A stretch of 64,000 nt of DNA. It comes from Catonella sp963545085. Lineage in GTDB: Bacteria; Bacillota; Clostridia; Lachnospirales; Lachnospiraceae. Made by a program: the position numbers and the translations under genes. How positions within the stretch are numbered: position 1 is the stretch's first letter; each line of letters starts with the position of its first letter. This document shows positions 26,276-35,670 of the stretch, piece by piece. Location of the stretch: assembly GCA_963545085.1 (NCBI GenBank), contig CAUUHV010000002.1, positions 62,001-126,000 on the forward strand. Reading direction: 5' to 3'. The notes beneath the pieces are model-generated. The model made no database searches. It was not told the origin of the DNA and saw only the letters and a list, made by a program, of their open reading frames with translations.

Positions 26276-28885
26276 ATGAGATATACCAGAGCGGATATAG
26301 AAAATAAGCTCTCGAAGTACAGATATTTACCTAAGAAGCTGACTACGAAAATAGCTATATGGGCGGCAAGGATGGTGATAATTCTTGTGGTCGCAGGCTG
26401 TATCGCAGGGAGCTTTACGGCATTCGGCATGGTAAAGGGTATACTTGACAAGGCGCCTTCAATCGAAACAATAAATGTAGTGCCGTCAGGATATCAAACC
26501 AATATTTATAACGCTAAAGGCAAAAGAATAAGAACGGTGGTCGGAGCAGGAGCCAACAGAGTTTATAAAAAGCTTTCGGAAATACCCGATTCGGTACAGA
26601 AGGCTTTTGTGGCTATAGAGGATGAGCGCTTTTACGAGCACGGAGGAATAGACGTAAAGGGAATATTCAGAGCCGGCTTTGTAGCTCTTCTTTCAGGAGG
26701 CTCAAAAAGGCAGGGAGCGAGTACCATTACCCAACAGCTTCTTAAGAATCAGGTTTTCGAGGGAGGAGAGGAAGAATCTAAAGTTGCAAAGATAGAGAGA
26801 AAGATACAGGAGCAGTATCTCGCAATTCAGCTTGAAAGTTTATACAGTAAAGATCAGATTTTAGAGTATTATCTTAACACCATAAATTTAGGACAGAATA
26901 CTCTCGGAGTTCAGACTGCGGCAAGAAGATATTTTAATAAGGACATAGGCGATATAAACCTGTCGGAAGCGGCTGTAATAGCGGCGATAACCAAAGCTCC
27001 CACCTATAACAATCCTATTACCTATCAGGAGAATAACGCAAAGAGAAGAAACTATGTGTTAACAAGTATGCTAAGACTCGGGTATATAAGTAAAGCGGAA
27101 TTTAACGAGGCGAAAGAGGATGATGTATACGCGAGAATTAAAGCGGTAAATAACGAGTTTGAGGAAAATGACAACTCCGTGAACTCGTATTATGTGGATG
27201 CTACCATAAATCAGGTAGTTGACGACCTTTGTGAGAAGAAGGGTTATACCGTAACACAGGCATATAATCTGCTTTATTCAGGCGGTTTAAGCATATATAC
27301 ATATCAGGATTCGCAGATTCAGAAAATTTGCAATAAGGCTGTGGCAAATAAAGAATTTTACAGAAATGTGCCTGAGAAATGGAAGCTTACCTATGCTCTT
27401 TCCGTAAGTGATAAGGATGAGAAGGTTACGAACTATTCCGAAGGACATATACAGAAGAAGTTCGGACTTAGCGACATGCTTTTTAAAGAAAAGAAGGACG
27501 CGGAGCCGTATATAGAAAAGTTTAAAAAGTCTGTTTTAAAAAACGGCAAAGTCGTAATCGGAGAAAAAATCAATTATACTATAGAGCCGCAAGTATCGGT
27601 TTGCGTTATAGATCAGAAAAAAGGCGCTGTCAAGGCTATAGTGGGAGGCAGAGGAAAGAAACCGGGAAATCTTACGCTTAACAGGGCTACGGATACTACA
27701 AGGCAGCCGGGTTCCCTTTTCAAAGTGCTTTCAACCTATCTTCCCGCGCTTGACGCGGCAGGCTATACCCTTGGCAGCGTGCAGGATGACGGACTTTACT
27801 ATTATCCTTATACGGACAAGGAAGTAAATAACTGGTGGGGGAACGCGAGAGAAGGACTTTCCACTTACAGGCGCGGTATATACAGATCCATGAATATAGT
27901 TACCGTAAAAGCGCTTGCGGCAATGGGACTTCAGCCGGCTTTCGCTTATCTGAACGCTTTGGGCTTTACAACGCTCACGGAGGATGACAGCAACCTTTCG
28001 CTTGCGCTTGGCGGACTTTCAAAGGGCGTTACGAATTTGGAGATAACGGCTGCTTATGCGGCTATAGCGAATAAAGGAATTTATGTTAAGCCGAGCTTTT
28101 ACAGCAAAGTGCTTGACCATGACGGAAATGTAATTCTTGAGAATGAAGCCGTCTCAAGACAGGTAATGAAGGATTCCACGGCGTTTTTGCTTACAGACGC
28201 AATGCATGATGTGCTTACAAGACCGGACGCTACGGGATATAATGCAAGGCTTGCAAATGCGGCAATGGGACAGGCGGCAAAGACGGGAAGCTCGACCCAC
28301 TATAATGATATATGGATATCGGGCTTTAACCCTTATTACACCTGTACGGTTTGGTCGGGACTTGATAACAACGGAGATCAGTCCGCATATTCTCTGTATC
28401 ACCTTCCAATCTGGAAAAATATAATGGACAATATAGAAACGACCAAAAAACTGAAAACCAAGGGCTTTAAGGTGCCGGACTCGATTACTACCGCAAATAT
28501 CTGCACAAAATGCGGAAAACTTGCGATTCCGGGACTGTGCGACCACGCAAAGGGAGGCTCCGCGGTAAAGAAAGAGTATTTTGCGATCGGAACGGTGCCT
28601 ACGGAAGCCTGTGATGTTCATGTAAAGCTTAAAATATGCAAAAAATCGGGAAAACCCGCCGGAGAGTTTTGTCCTGAGGAAGATATAGAGGAAGTGGTAT
28701 ATCTGATTAAAAATGAATCAATAACTCAGAACAACTCAAAGGGTAAGGAAGTGGTGAGAAAATACACTACCGCCGATACGCCTAACATTCTCACAAGCGA
28801 GATAAAGGATTCGGTTTGTGATGTCCATCTAAAAAGGACGGAGCCTGATTACGAGGATGATGACACGGAAACGGACGGAGAATGA
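26276..28885 (+). CDS. Class A penicillin-binding protein (PBP1A-like, bifunctional)
   Basis: 869 residues. A cytosolic start is followed by one membrane helix (about 28-52). The GT51 glycosyltransferase domain contains the catalytic E115 in EDERFYEHGG and GASTITQQLLKN. The transpeptidase has S480-L-F-K483, S538-M-N540 and K669-T-G-S. The C-terminus carries several cysteine pairs (CTKCGKLAIPGLC, CDVHVKLKICKKSGKPAGEFC), a pattern common in clostridial PBP1. It polymerises and cross-links peptidoglycan outside the membrane. The start at ATG 26276 has an AAAGGG site. Confidence 0.93.
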   Translation: MRYTRADIENKLSKYRYLPKKLTTKIAIWAARMVIILVVAGCIAGSFTAFGMVKGILDKAPSIETINVVPSGYQTNIYNAKGKRIRTVVGAGANRVYKKLSEIPDSVQKAFVAIEDERFYEHGGIDVKGIFRAGFVALLSGGSKRQGASTITQQLLKNQVFEGGEEESKVAKIERKIQEQYLAIQLESLYSKDQILEYYLNTINLGQNTLGVQTAARRYFNKDIGDINLSEAAVIAAITKAPTYNNPITYQENNAKRRNYVLTSMLRLGYISKAEFNEAKEDDVYARIKAVNNEFEENDNSVNSYYVDATINQVVDDLCEKKGYTVTQAYNLLYSGGLSIYTYQDSQIQKICNKAVANKEFYRNVPEKWKLTYALSVSDKDEKVTNYSEGHIQKKFGLSDMLFKEKKDAEPYIEKFKKSVLKNGKVVIGEKINYTIEPQVSVCVIDQKKGAVKAIVGGRGKKPGNLTLNRATDTTRQPGSLFKVLSTYLPALDAAGYTLGSVQDDGLYYYPYTDKEVNNWWGNAREGLSTYRRGIYRSMNIVTVKALAAMGLQPAFAYLNALGFTTLTEDDSNLSLALGGLSKGVTNLEITAAYAAIANKGIYVKPSFYSKVLDHDGNVILENEAVSRQVMKDSTAFLLTDAMHDVLTRPDATGYNARLANAAMGQAAKTGSSTHYNDIWISGFNPYYTCTVWSGLDNNGDQSAYSLYHLPIWKNIMDNIETTKKLKTKGFKVPDSITTANICTKCGKLAIPGLCDHAKGGSAVKKEYFAIGTVPTEACDVHVKLKICKKSGKPAGEFCPEEDIEEVVYLIKNESITQNNSKGKEVVRKYTTADTPNILTSEIKDSVCDVHLKRTEPDYEDDDTETDGE

Positions 28886-28886
28886 T

Positions 28887-29543
28887 TTGAACCGATATAA
28901 AACAGCTTTTAAAGAAGCCGAAGCGGAAACGGAAGTAAAGAAATCAAGGTTTATCGCAAAGCTTTTTCATGTAGCCTCCGAAGAAGAAGCGGAGGAGCTT
29001 ATTAAAAGAGTAAAAAAGGAGCATTACAGCGCTTCTCATACCTGTTCCGCGTATATACTAAACTCGGACGGCGGATTAAGGCATTCAAGCGACGACGGTG
29101 AGCCTTCGGGAACAGCGGGAAAGCCTATTCTTGATGTACTTTCGGGAGAGGGACTTTCCGATATTCTTGTCACGGTTACAAGATATTTCGGAGGTACGCT
29201 TTTAGGCACGGGAGGACTTGTAAGAGCTTATTCGGGAGCGGCGAAAGCTGTGATTCGAGCAGCTGAGACGGTTTTAATATCGGATTGTGAAATTTATCAC
29301 ATAGAGGCGGATTATCCGGTTTTACCTAAGATACTTCATATCTGCGCGGAGCTTAACATATATGTGCATGAAACTGAATACTTCGATAAGGTTAAGGTTA
29401 CTCTTTTAATAGAAGAGGAGTCGAAAGGGAGATTTTTTAAAGAGCTGACGGAAGCCACTTCAGGCGGAATCACAAAGGAGAGCGTAGATACGGGGGAAAA
29501 GGCAAGGTATTATATCGAGGGGGAAAGAGCTGTAATTCTTTGA
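28887..29543 (+). CDS. YigZ/IMPACT-family protein
   Basis: About 218 residues, beginning at TTG 28887 just after the PBP stop, with CGGAG upstream; an ATG at 28857 inside the PBP gene would give ten extra residues. The N-terminal UPF0029 domain shows KKSRFIA, DDGEPSGTAGKPIL and TRYFGGTLLGTGGLVRAYS. The C-terminal DUF1949 ferredoxin-like domain follows. The family is related to eukaryotic IMPACT and is suspected to bind ribosomes or tRNA; its biochemical role is unsettled. It is translationally close to the PBP gene. Confidence 0.9.
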   Translation: MNRYKTAFKEAEAETEVKKSRFIAKLFHVASEEEAEELIKRVKKEHYSASHTCSAYILNSDGGLRHSSDDGEPSGTAGKPILDVLSGEGLSDILVTVTRYFGGTLLGTGGLVRAYSGAAKAVIRAAETVLISDCEIYHIEADYPVLPKILHICAELNIYVHETEYFDKVKVTLLIEEESKGRFFKELTEATSGGITKESVDTGEKARYYIEGERAVIL

Positions 29544-29574
29544 GGAGCGGAAAAAAGTTGAAAGCGGGGTTATT

Positions 29575-30507
29575 ATGGGAAATATATCTTTGGTAGTTAT
29601 GGCGGCAGGAATGGGAAGCAGATACGGCGGGATAAAGCAGCTTGACGCTATCGGAAAAAACGGCGAAATTATTATGGACTATTCCATTTTTGATGCCGTA
29701 AAAGCGGGTTTTAACAAGATTACTATAATCATAAGAGAAGAAATAAAAGATGATTTCATGAGGGTTATAGGAGACAGAATTGAAGAAAAGGCAGGCATCC
29801 CGGTACATTATGTGTATCAGGATATAAACGATTTGCCGGAGGGATTTTCGGTTCCGGAGGAACGGGTAAAGCCTTGGGGCACGGGACAGGCAGTACTTGC
29901 GGCAAAGAAATATATAAATGAGCCTTTTCTTGTAATAAACGCCGATGATTTTTACGGCAGAGAGGCGTTTATGAAGCTGCATGATTTTCTTGTGAAATCC
30001 GACATAAAAGCCGCAAAACCTCATTTTTGCATGGCGGGCTATAAATTAGGTAACACTTTAAGTGAAAACGGCTCCGTAGCAAGAGGAATCTGTAAGGTGG
30101 ATGAAAACGGCAATCTCATTTCCATAGAGGAAACTCTTTCTATAGCCGAAACTGAAAACGGACTTTTTGGGGAAAACTTTGACGGAGAGAAAAGAAAATT
30201 AAGCGCTTCCGATATAGCTTCAATGAATATGATGGGATTTACTCCGGAGATTCTTGATTTTATAGAGGAAGAATTTAAGACTTTTTTAGCGGAATTGGAT
30301 AGAAAGGATTCTTTGAAGGCTGAGTTTTTCCTGCCTATGGCGGTTGGAGATATGATAAAGAGAGGACTTGCCGAAATGAAGGTTATAAATACGGATGAGA
30401 AATGGTTCGGTGTAACCTACAGGGAGGATAAGCCGAAGGTAGAGGCGTCTTTAAGGAAGCTCATAGAAAACGGCGTATATTCGGAAAATTTGTGGAACGG
30501 TATTTGA
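29575..30507 (+). CDS. Sugar nucleotidyltransferase (NTP_transferase family)
   Basis: 310 residues. The nucleotide-binding signature is MAAGMGSRYGGIKQLDAIG at the N-terminus, and INADDFYG holds the metal-binding aspartates near residue 122. It transfers a nucleotide to a sugar 1-phosphate. Its position upstream of an ABC importer, a NahK-like kinase and galE suggests activation of an N-acetylhexosamine 1-phosphate. That is an inference from context, not from a substrate motif. Confidence 0.8.
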   Translation: MGNISLVVMAAGMGSRYGGIKQLDAIGKNGEIIMDYSIFDAVKAGFNKITIIIREEIKDDFMRVIGDRIEEKAGIPVHYVYQDINDLPEGFSVPEERVKPWGTGQAVLAAKKYINEPFLVINADDFYGREAFMKLHDFLVKSDIKAAKPHFCMAGYKLGNTLSENGSVARGICKVDENGNLISIEETLSIAETENGLFGENFDGEKRKLSASDIASMNMMGFTPEILDFIEEEFKTFLAELDRKDSLKAEFFLPMAVGDMIKRGLAEMKVINTDEKWFGVTYREDKPKVEASLRKLIENGVYSENLWNGI

Positions 30508-30510
30508 ATC

Positions 30511-30543
30511 GGATTTTCACGCTTCTGACACTTGTATTATAAT
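30511..30543 (+). promoter_or_regulatory. Upstream motif and promoter of the sugar-binding protein gene
   Basis: TTTCAC at 30515-30520, spacer 17, TATAAT at 30538-30543. The 27 bases 30511-30537 recur with only four transitions at 44004-44030, upstream of the PepSY gene. Confidence 0.55.
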
Positions 30544-30582
30544 ATAGCACTTAACCGGTATTTATTACGAAAGGGTAAGACT

Positions 30583-31938
30583 ATGAAGATAAGAAGAGTC
30601 TTTTCGGCTTTTATGATATTTGCTATGGCGGCAGGGCTTACAGGATGTACATTTAAAACCGAGAATAAGAATACGGGTTCCGCGTCCGGCATCTCAAAGG
30701 CGGAAAACGAGCGTGTGCTTAAGGTGGCGGCGGCGGAAACTTCATACGGAAGTGAAATGTGGGTAGAAGTATGTAAAGGTTTTGAAAAGCTGAATCCGGG
30801 CGTAAAGACGGAGCTTACCATAGATAAAAAATTTGAGGATGTCGTAACGCCGAAAATGAAGGCGGGAGAATTTCCGGATGTAATAGTACGGGCTGTCGGC
30901 ACGGAAGCCGCTCTTGCAGAAACCTTTATAAGAGATAATAATATAGAGGAGCTTACCGATGTGCTTTCCATGAAAGTGCCGGGAGAGGAAAAAACCGTAG
31001 GAGAAAAAATTATACAGGGATTTCTTGACAATACAATCGTAAAGCCTTATGAAGATGATAAGGTTTATCTTATGCCTATATTTTACAGTCCGTGCGGATT
31101 GTTTTATAATAAGACCATCTTTGAGGATTACGGCTGGGAGGTTCCTGAAAGCTGGGCGGATATGTGGGCATTGGGGGATAAGGCAAAGGAAAAAGGAATT
31201 TCACTTTTTACTTATCCTACAGCAGGCTATTTTGACACGTTTTTTTATTCCCTGTTGCATGAGGCAATGGGCAGAGAGGATTTTTTAAAGGCTTTAAGGT
31301 ACAGCGAGGGAATATGGGATACCGAAGGAGCTAAAACGGTGTTTAATATAATAGAAAAGCTTACATCCTACACGGAGCCTACAACACCGGCAAATGCGAA
31401 TGACAACGATTATAAACAGAATCAACAGCTTGTTTTGGACGGAAAGGCGCTTTTTATGCCTAACGGAAACTGGGTTATTGATGAAATGAGAGATGCTCCG
31501 AGAACGGAAAATTTTGAGTGGGCAATGGCTCCGGTTCCTGCCGTAAATACCGGCGGAGAGAGAGCGGCTTATTCATATTTTGAGCAGGTATGGGTACCTA
31601 AAAGGGCCGAAAATAAAGACCTTGCGAAGCTTTTTATATCGTATTTGTATTCGGACGAGGCGGTAAAAATATTTGCTGAAAGTCTTGCGATACAGCCTGT
31701 AAATAATATCGAGGAAGTAGTTAAAGGTGCGGGAAAGAGCTTTTACTCGGCTTACGGCAAGGGAGCGACCGCTGTAATGGATACCTTTGCCACAACCGAG
31801 CCGGTAGAGGGAGTGACTGTAAGGGGTACCTTTTTTGAGCCGATAAATTCTCTGGTTACCGGAGATGAAACGAAAGCCGAATGGGTGGAAAATATAAAAA
31901 GGGACAGCGACAGGCTCAGAGCCGCGCTGAAAAAGTAA
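30583..31938 (+). CDS. Carbohydrate ABC transporter solute-binding lipoprotein
   Basis: 451 residues. A lipoprotein signal peptide ends at the lipobox LTGC (C22). The mature part is a family 1 extracellular solute-binding protein (KVAAAETSYGSEMWVEVCKGFE; FYSPCGLFYNKTIFEDYGWE; WADMW). It captures sugar outside the membrane and delivers it to the two permeases encoded next. The start at 30583 is set by AAAGGG. The in-frame ATG at 30532 would run through the promoter. Confidence 0.92.
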   Translation: MKIRRVFSAFMIFAMAAGLTGCTFKTENKNTGSASGISKAENERVLKVAAAETSYGSEMWVEVCKGFEKLNPGVKTELTIDKKFEDVVTPKMKAGEFPDVIVRAVGTEAALAETFIRDNNIEELTDVLSMKVPGEEKTVGEKIIQGFLDNTIVKPYEDDKVYLMPIFYSPCGLFYNKTIFEDYGWEVPESWADMWALGDKAKEKGISLFTYPTAGYFDTFFYSLLHEAMGREDFLKALRYSEGIWDTEGAKTVFNIIEKLTSYTEPTTPANANDNDYKQNQQLVLDGKALFMPNGNWVIDEMRDAPRTENFEWAMAPVPAVNTGGERAAYSYFEQVWVPKRAENKDLAKLFISYLYSDEAVKIFAESLAIQPVNNIEEVVKGAGKSFYSAYGKGATAVMDTFATTEPVEGVTVRGTFFEPINSLVTGDETKAEWVENIKRDSDRLRAALKK

Positions 31939-32012
31939 TAATTAGCGGTATAAACGCATCTTGAGGGGGAGTGCGTCAGTTCGAATATAAAAAATTAACA
32001 TGGAGAATATTG

Positions 32013-32909
32013 ATGCGAAAAAGCGGTAAAAAATCGGCTTTTATTTTTCTTTGCCTCATGCCGGCGGTAGCGCTGTTTATTGTTTTTATGATTATCCCCA
32101 TTCTTGATATTTTTAGAATGAGCCTGTATAAATGGGGAGGCTATACGTCGGAAAAAACCTTTGTGGGCTTAAGTAATTTTGAAACTCTGTTTAGCAATAC
32201 GAAATTCTATCAATCTATGCAGAACAGCCTTTTTCTAATAGTGACCGTTACTGTAGCGAGCTTTATTCTGGCTATGATATTTGCGGGAATTTTGTCGAAT
32301 AGGCGGACAAAGGCTAAAGAATTTTTCAAGGCTGTTTTCTATCTGCCGAGTGTTCTGTCGATAGTAGCGGTTGCCGCGATATTCAGCGCCGTATACTCTC
32401 CGAAGGCGGGACTTCTTAACAATCTCATAGCGGTTTTTGATGGAAAAAGCTCAGATTTCCCGATTTTATGGCTCGGAGAAAGACAGCTTGTGATATACAG
32501 CATAGGGGCAGCCATGGTATGGCAGGCGGCAGGATATTATATGTTTATATATCTTTCGGCAATAGAGAAGATATCCGACAGCTTTTATGAATCCGCGGCT
32601 TTGGACGGCGCGGGAAAGATGAGACAGTTTTTTTCCGTAACAATTCCTCTTATATGGGACAGCATAAGAACCACTCTTGCTTTCTTTGTCATAAGTAATG
32701 TAAATATAAGCTTTTTACTTGTTAAAATAATGACAAATGGCGGACCTAACGGAGCTTCAGGAGTATTTTTAAGCTATATGTATCAGGAAGCGTATACAAA
32801 TTCTTCTTACGGATACGGAATGGCGATAGGGGTGACAGTATTTTTTATATCATTTATTTTGACGGCTTTGGCAAATCTTGCGACAAGGCGCGAAACGGTA
32901 AGATTTTAA
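32013..32909 (+). CDS. Carbohydrate ABC permease, MalF/UgpA type
   Basis: 298 residues, six membrane helices. The EAA loop is visible as FYESAALDGAGKMRQFFSVTIP near residue 190, which docks to the ATPase. It follows the binding-protein gene. ATG 32013 is chosen over 31971 because of GGAG upstream. No ATPase gene is in the operon, as is usual where a shared MsmX-like ATPase serves many importers. Confidence 0.92.
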   Translation: MRKSGKKSAFIFLCLMPAVALFIVFMIIPILDIFRMSLYKWGGYTSEKTFVGLSNFETLFSNTKFYQSMQNSLFLIVTVTVASFILAMIFAGILSNRRTKAKEFFKAVFYLPSVLSIVAVAAIFSAVYSPKAGLLNNLIAVFDGKSSDFPILWLGERQLVIYSIGAAMVWQAAGYYMFIYLSAIEKISDSFYESAALDGAGKMRQFFSVTIPLIWDSIRTTLAFFVISNVNISFLLVKIMTNGGPNGASGVFLSYMYQEAYTNSSYGYGMAIGVTVFFISFILTALANLATRRETVRF

Positions 32910-32934
32910 GCGGACAGGGTTAGGAGGCGGCTTT

Positions 32935-33813
32935 ATGAAGAACGGCGTTATTGTAAGGATTTTAAAAAAATTCGCAATATATATTTTTCTCATAGCGGCG
33001 GCACTTGCGGTTATAGTTCCGATAGCATGGGTATTTACGGCCTCGATTAAAGAAAATTCGGAATTTTACGGAAATCCGTGGGCTCTTCCGGCAGGAATAC
33101 ATATAGAAAATTTTGCAAAGGCATGGAATGCCGGAAATATGGCGGTGTATATGCTTAATTCGGCGGTTGTTACTATAACCGCTCTGATTATTTTAACGAT
33201 TGTTTCACTGCCGGCGGCTTATGTACTCGCAAGATTCAAGTTTAAAACAAGAACCGTTTTCCATGTTTTGTTTATGGCGGGACTGTTTATAAATGTAAAT
33301 TATATAGTTGTACCTATATTTTTAATGTTAAACAACGCCGACAATTTTATAAAAGAGCTTTTCGGAAGAACGTTTTTTATAAACAATATTTTTATTTTGG
33401 CTCTTGTTTATGCAGCAACAGCGCTTCCCTTTGCGGTATATCTTTTGACAGGTTATTTTAAAAGCATAAATGAAGATTATGAGGCTGCCGCGTATGCGGA
33501 CGGAGCAGGATATTTTACGACTATGGTAAAAATAATGTTTCCTATGGCGAGACCGGGGATAGCGGCGATGCTTTTATTTAATTTTCTGATTTTTTGGAAT
33601 GAATATATAATTTCTATGACTTTGCTTACGGATGAAAGGCTTAAAACTATTTCGGTAGGGCTTACACATATTATGGCAACTCAAAAAACCGCTGTAGAAT
33701 ACGGGCAGCTTTACGCAGGACTTGTACTTGTTATGCTTCCGGTTATTATGGTTTATATATTTATGAGGAAAAGGCTTACGGCAGTACGTCTGTTTGCTTC
33801 GTCGCTTAAGTAG
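32935..33813 (+). CDS. Carbohydrate ABC permease, MalG/UgpE type
   Basis: 292 residues, six membrane helices, EAA loop YEAAAYADGAGYFTTMVKIMFP near residue 183, and the normal basic C-terminal end. It partners the preceding permease. AGGAGG precedes the start. A useful contrast to the remnant at 12348, since this copy is intact. Confidence 0.92.
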   Translation: MKNGVIVRILKKFAIYIFLIAAALAVIVPIAWVFTASIKENSEFYGNPWALPAGIHIENFAKAWNAGNMAVYMLNSAVVTITALIILTIVSLPAAYVLARFKFKTRTVFHVLFMAGLFINVNYIVVPIFLMLNNADNFIKELFGRTFFINNIFILALVYAATALPFAVYLLTGYFKSINEDYEAAAYADGAGYFTTMVKIMFPMARPGIAAMLLFNFLIFWNEYIISMTLLTDERLKTISVGLTHIMATQKTAVEYGQLYAGLVLVMLPVIMVYIFMRKRLTAVRLFASSLK

Positions 33814-33828
33814 GAGGAAAGGAGAGCT

Positions 33829-34068
33829 ATGGAGGAGGATAAGGAACGGCTGATAGAAGAACTCAGAAAGGATTCTTACAGGGGAACTTTTGATGAGGTG
33901 TTTGACAGGGTAATAAGTCCGTTACTGAAAGTTTTTGCTTTTATTTCGGGGATGATTCTTGTTTTTCTGGGACAGAAGAATATAGGCATCGGCGGGCTTT
34001 TGGCGGAAGCTTCGGGAATTTTAATTTTAATATTTCTGTTATGGAACTATAACAGGAAATATAATTAA
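33829..34068 (+). CDS. Small membrane protein, DUF6903-like
   Basis: 79 residues: an acidic soluble start, then two hydrophobic helices (about 31-48 and 55-73) separated by GQKNIGIGG. Proteins with this G-Q-x-N-I-G pattern sit beside sugar ABC permeases in several Firmicutes. I recall them as DUF6903, from memory. Its position directly after the second permease suggests an accessory subunit. No function is established. Confidence 0.6.
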   Translation: MEEDKERLIEELRKDSYRGTFDEVFDRVISPLLKVFAFISGMILVFLGQKNIGIGGLLAEASGILILIFLLWNYNRKYN

Positions 34069-34082
34069 GGGGAATAATAAAA

Positions 34083-35150
34083 GTGAATGACGGCATGATT
34101 AAAGTAATAAAGGAATTTTTGCTTGACGGAGAACCTGAAAGCGCGGAGCCTTACGGGAGCGGGCATATAAATTCGACATTTATGATAAAGACGGACTCCG
34201 GCAAAAAATATATTTTACAAAAAATAAATCATCATATTTTTAGAGATGTAAAAGGGCTTATGAATAATATAGCCATGGTAACGGAGCATTTAAAAGGAAA
34301 AACGAAGAATGGCAGAGAGGTTCTTAATGTAATAAAGACAAGGGACGGAAAGAATTATCTGCATAGCTTTGAAGAATACTGGAGAGTATATGACTTCGTA
34401 GAGGATTCTATATGTTTGCAGTTACCTGAAACCGACGAGGACTTTTATGAGAGTGCGAAGGCATTCGGAACCTTCAGCGAAAGACTTTCGGATTTTGACG
34501 CGTCAAAGCTGAGTGAAGCCATACCGGATTTTCATAATACTCCTGTGAGATTTAAGGCATTTCATGAAATTTTAAAGAAAGATCCTTTAGGCAGGGCGGC
34601 TTCGGTGAAAAAGGAGATTAAATTCTGCCTTGACAGAGAGGAAGATATGGCTACGCTCCAGAGAATGAGGGATGCAGGAGAGCTTCCCGTAAGAGTAACG
34701 CATAACGACACAAAATTAAACAACATACTTTTGGATGCAAGGACAAGAAAGGCGTTATGTGTAATAGACCTTGATACCGTTATGCCCGGGTTAAGTCTTT
34801 ATGATTACGGAGATTCGATTCGCTTCGGGGCGTCAACGGGAGCTGAGGATGAAAAAGATCTTTCCAAAATAGAGATGAGCTTAAAACTGTTTGAAATATA
34901 CACAAAAGGATATGTGAAAGCATGTCCCAACCTTACGGAAAGGGAGAGAAAAATGCTTCCGACGGGTGCGAAAATTATGACATTTGAGTGCGGAATGCGC
35001 TTTCTTACGGACTATATAGACGGAGATAATTATTTTGCCACGCACAGAGAGGAGCATAATTTGGACAGAGCAAGGACGCAGTTTAAGCTTGTAAGCGATA
35101 TGGAAGCCAAGTGGGCGGAAATGGAAAGGATAGTAAAAAATATAAGCTGA
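34083..35150 (+). CDS. N-acetylhexosamine 1-kinase-like phosphotransferase (NahK/LnpB type)
   Basis: 355 residues, APH-fold kinase. The catalytic loop is THNDTKLNNIL near residue 208, and the metal-binding DLDTVMPG (in place of DFG) near residue 230. The N-terminus GSGHINSTFMI is typical of NahK. It phosphorylates a free amino sugar at the anomeric carbon. With the nucleotidyltransferase and GalE it forms the core of the pathway known from lacto-N-biose and galacto-N-biose use. It starts at GTG 34083 with AAGGGG upstream. It shares one base with the next gene. Confidence 0.85.
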   Translation: MNDGMIKVIKEFLLDGEPESAEPYGSGHINSTFMIKTDSGKKYILQKINHHIFRDVKGLMNNIAMVTEHLKGKTKNGREVLNVIKTRDGKNYLHSFEEYWRVYDFVEDSICLQLPETDEDFYESAKAFGTFSERLSDFDASKLSEAIPDFHNTPVRFKAFHEILKKDPLGRAASVKKEIKFCLDREEDMATLQRMRDAGELPVRVTHNDTKLNNILLDARTRKALCVIDLDTVMPGLSLYDYGDSIRFGASTGAEDEKDLSKIEMSLKLFEIYTKGYVKACPNLTERERKMLPTGAKIMTFECGMRFLTDYIDGDNYFATHREEHNLDRARTQFKLVSDMEAKWAEMERIVKNIS

Positions 35151-35635
35151 TGATTATCGTTAAGATTTCGGATGTAAAGGATTTTATGAAAAAACTCTTT
35201 TTGAAAGAGATATTTGACAACTTTCTTTTGGTTTCAATCGATATAAAAACAGCTTCGGATTTTAAAATCGACGGAAAGAGAAATAAAGAGTGGTATGATG
35301 AAGAAAACGAGGCGGATACGGATTATATAAAATGGAAAGAGGTAAGGGAGCAGGCGGCATTTTTAATAAAGGGAGAAAGGCCCCCTCTTTTTATAAAATC
35401 CGTTTTCAGACTTTCCGAGGAAAATACAGCCAAGCTTGCGGCAAAGGCGGATGAAAGCGCGGATATAAAAAGTCTCGGTATGTTTTTTACGCTTAAATTT
35501 GACGGGAAAGAGCTGTTTATAACAACCGGAGTTTCATATTATGATTTTCTGAAGACTAAGCGCTTTGAGGAGTTTTGGGATGAAAATCTGCTGAAATTTT
35601 TAAAATATTTTGACATATATACGGAAAAGGTGTAG
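35150..35635 (+). CDS. Conserved hypothetical protein, DUF5721-like
   Basis: 161 residues, soluble, with alternating strands and helices (VKISDVKDFMKKLFLKEIFD; FLLVSIDIKTASDFKIDG; KWKEVREQAAFLIKG). I recall this as DUF5721, a family of Lachnospiraceae, from memory. The ATG overlaps the kinase stop in ATGA fashion, so translation is coupled. Function is unknown. Despite the location, nothing ties it to sugar metabolism. Confidence 0.65.
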   Translation: MIIVKISDVKDFMKKLFLKEIFDNFLLVSIDIKTASDFKIDGKRNKEWYDEENEADTDYIKWKEVREQAAFLIKGERPPLFIKSVFRLSEENTAKLAAKADESADIKSLGMFFTLKFDGKELFITTGVSYYDFLKTKRFEEFWDENLLKFLKYFDIYTEKV

Positions 35636-35670
35636 TCTGAAGTCTCAAAGAAAATATGGGAGGTATAAAT

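Noticed and set aside
30525..30543. CTGACA and TATAAT as one promoter
   Set aside because: The spacer is only 7 bases; the pairing TTTCAC-17-TATAAT was used instead.
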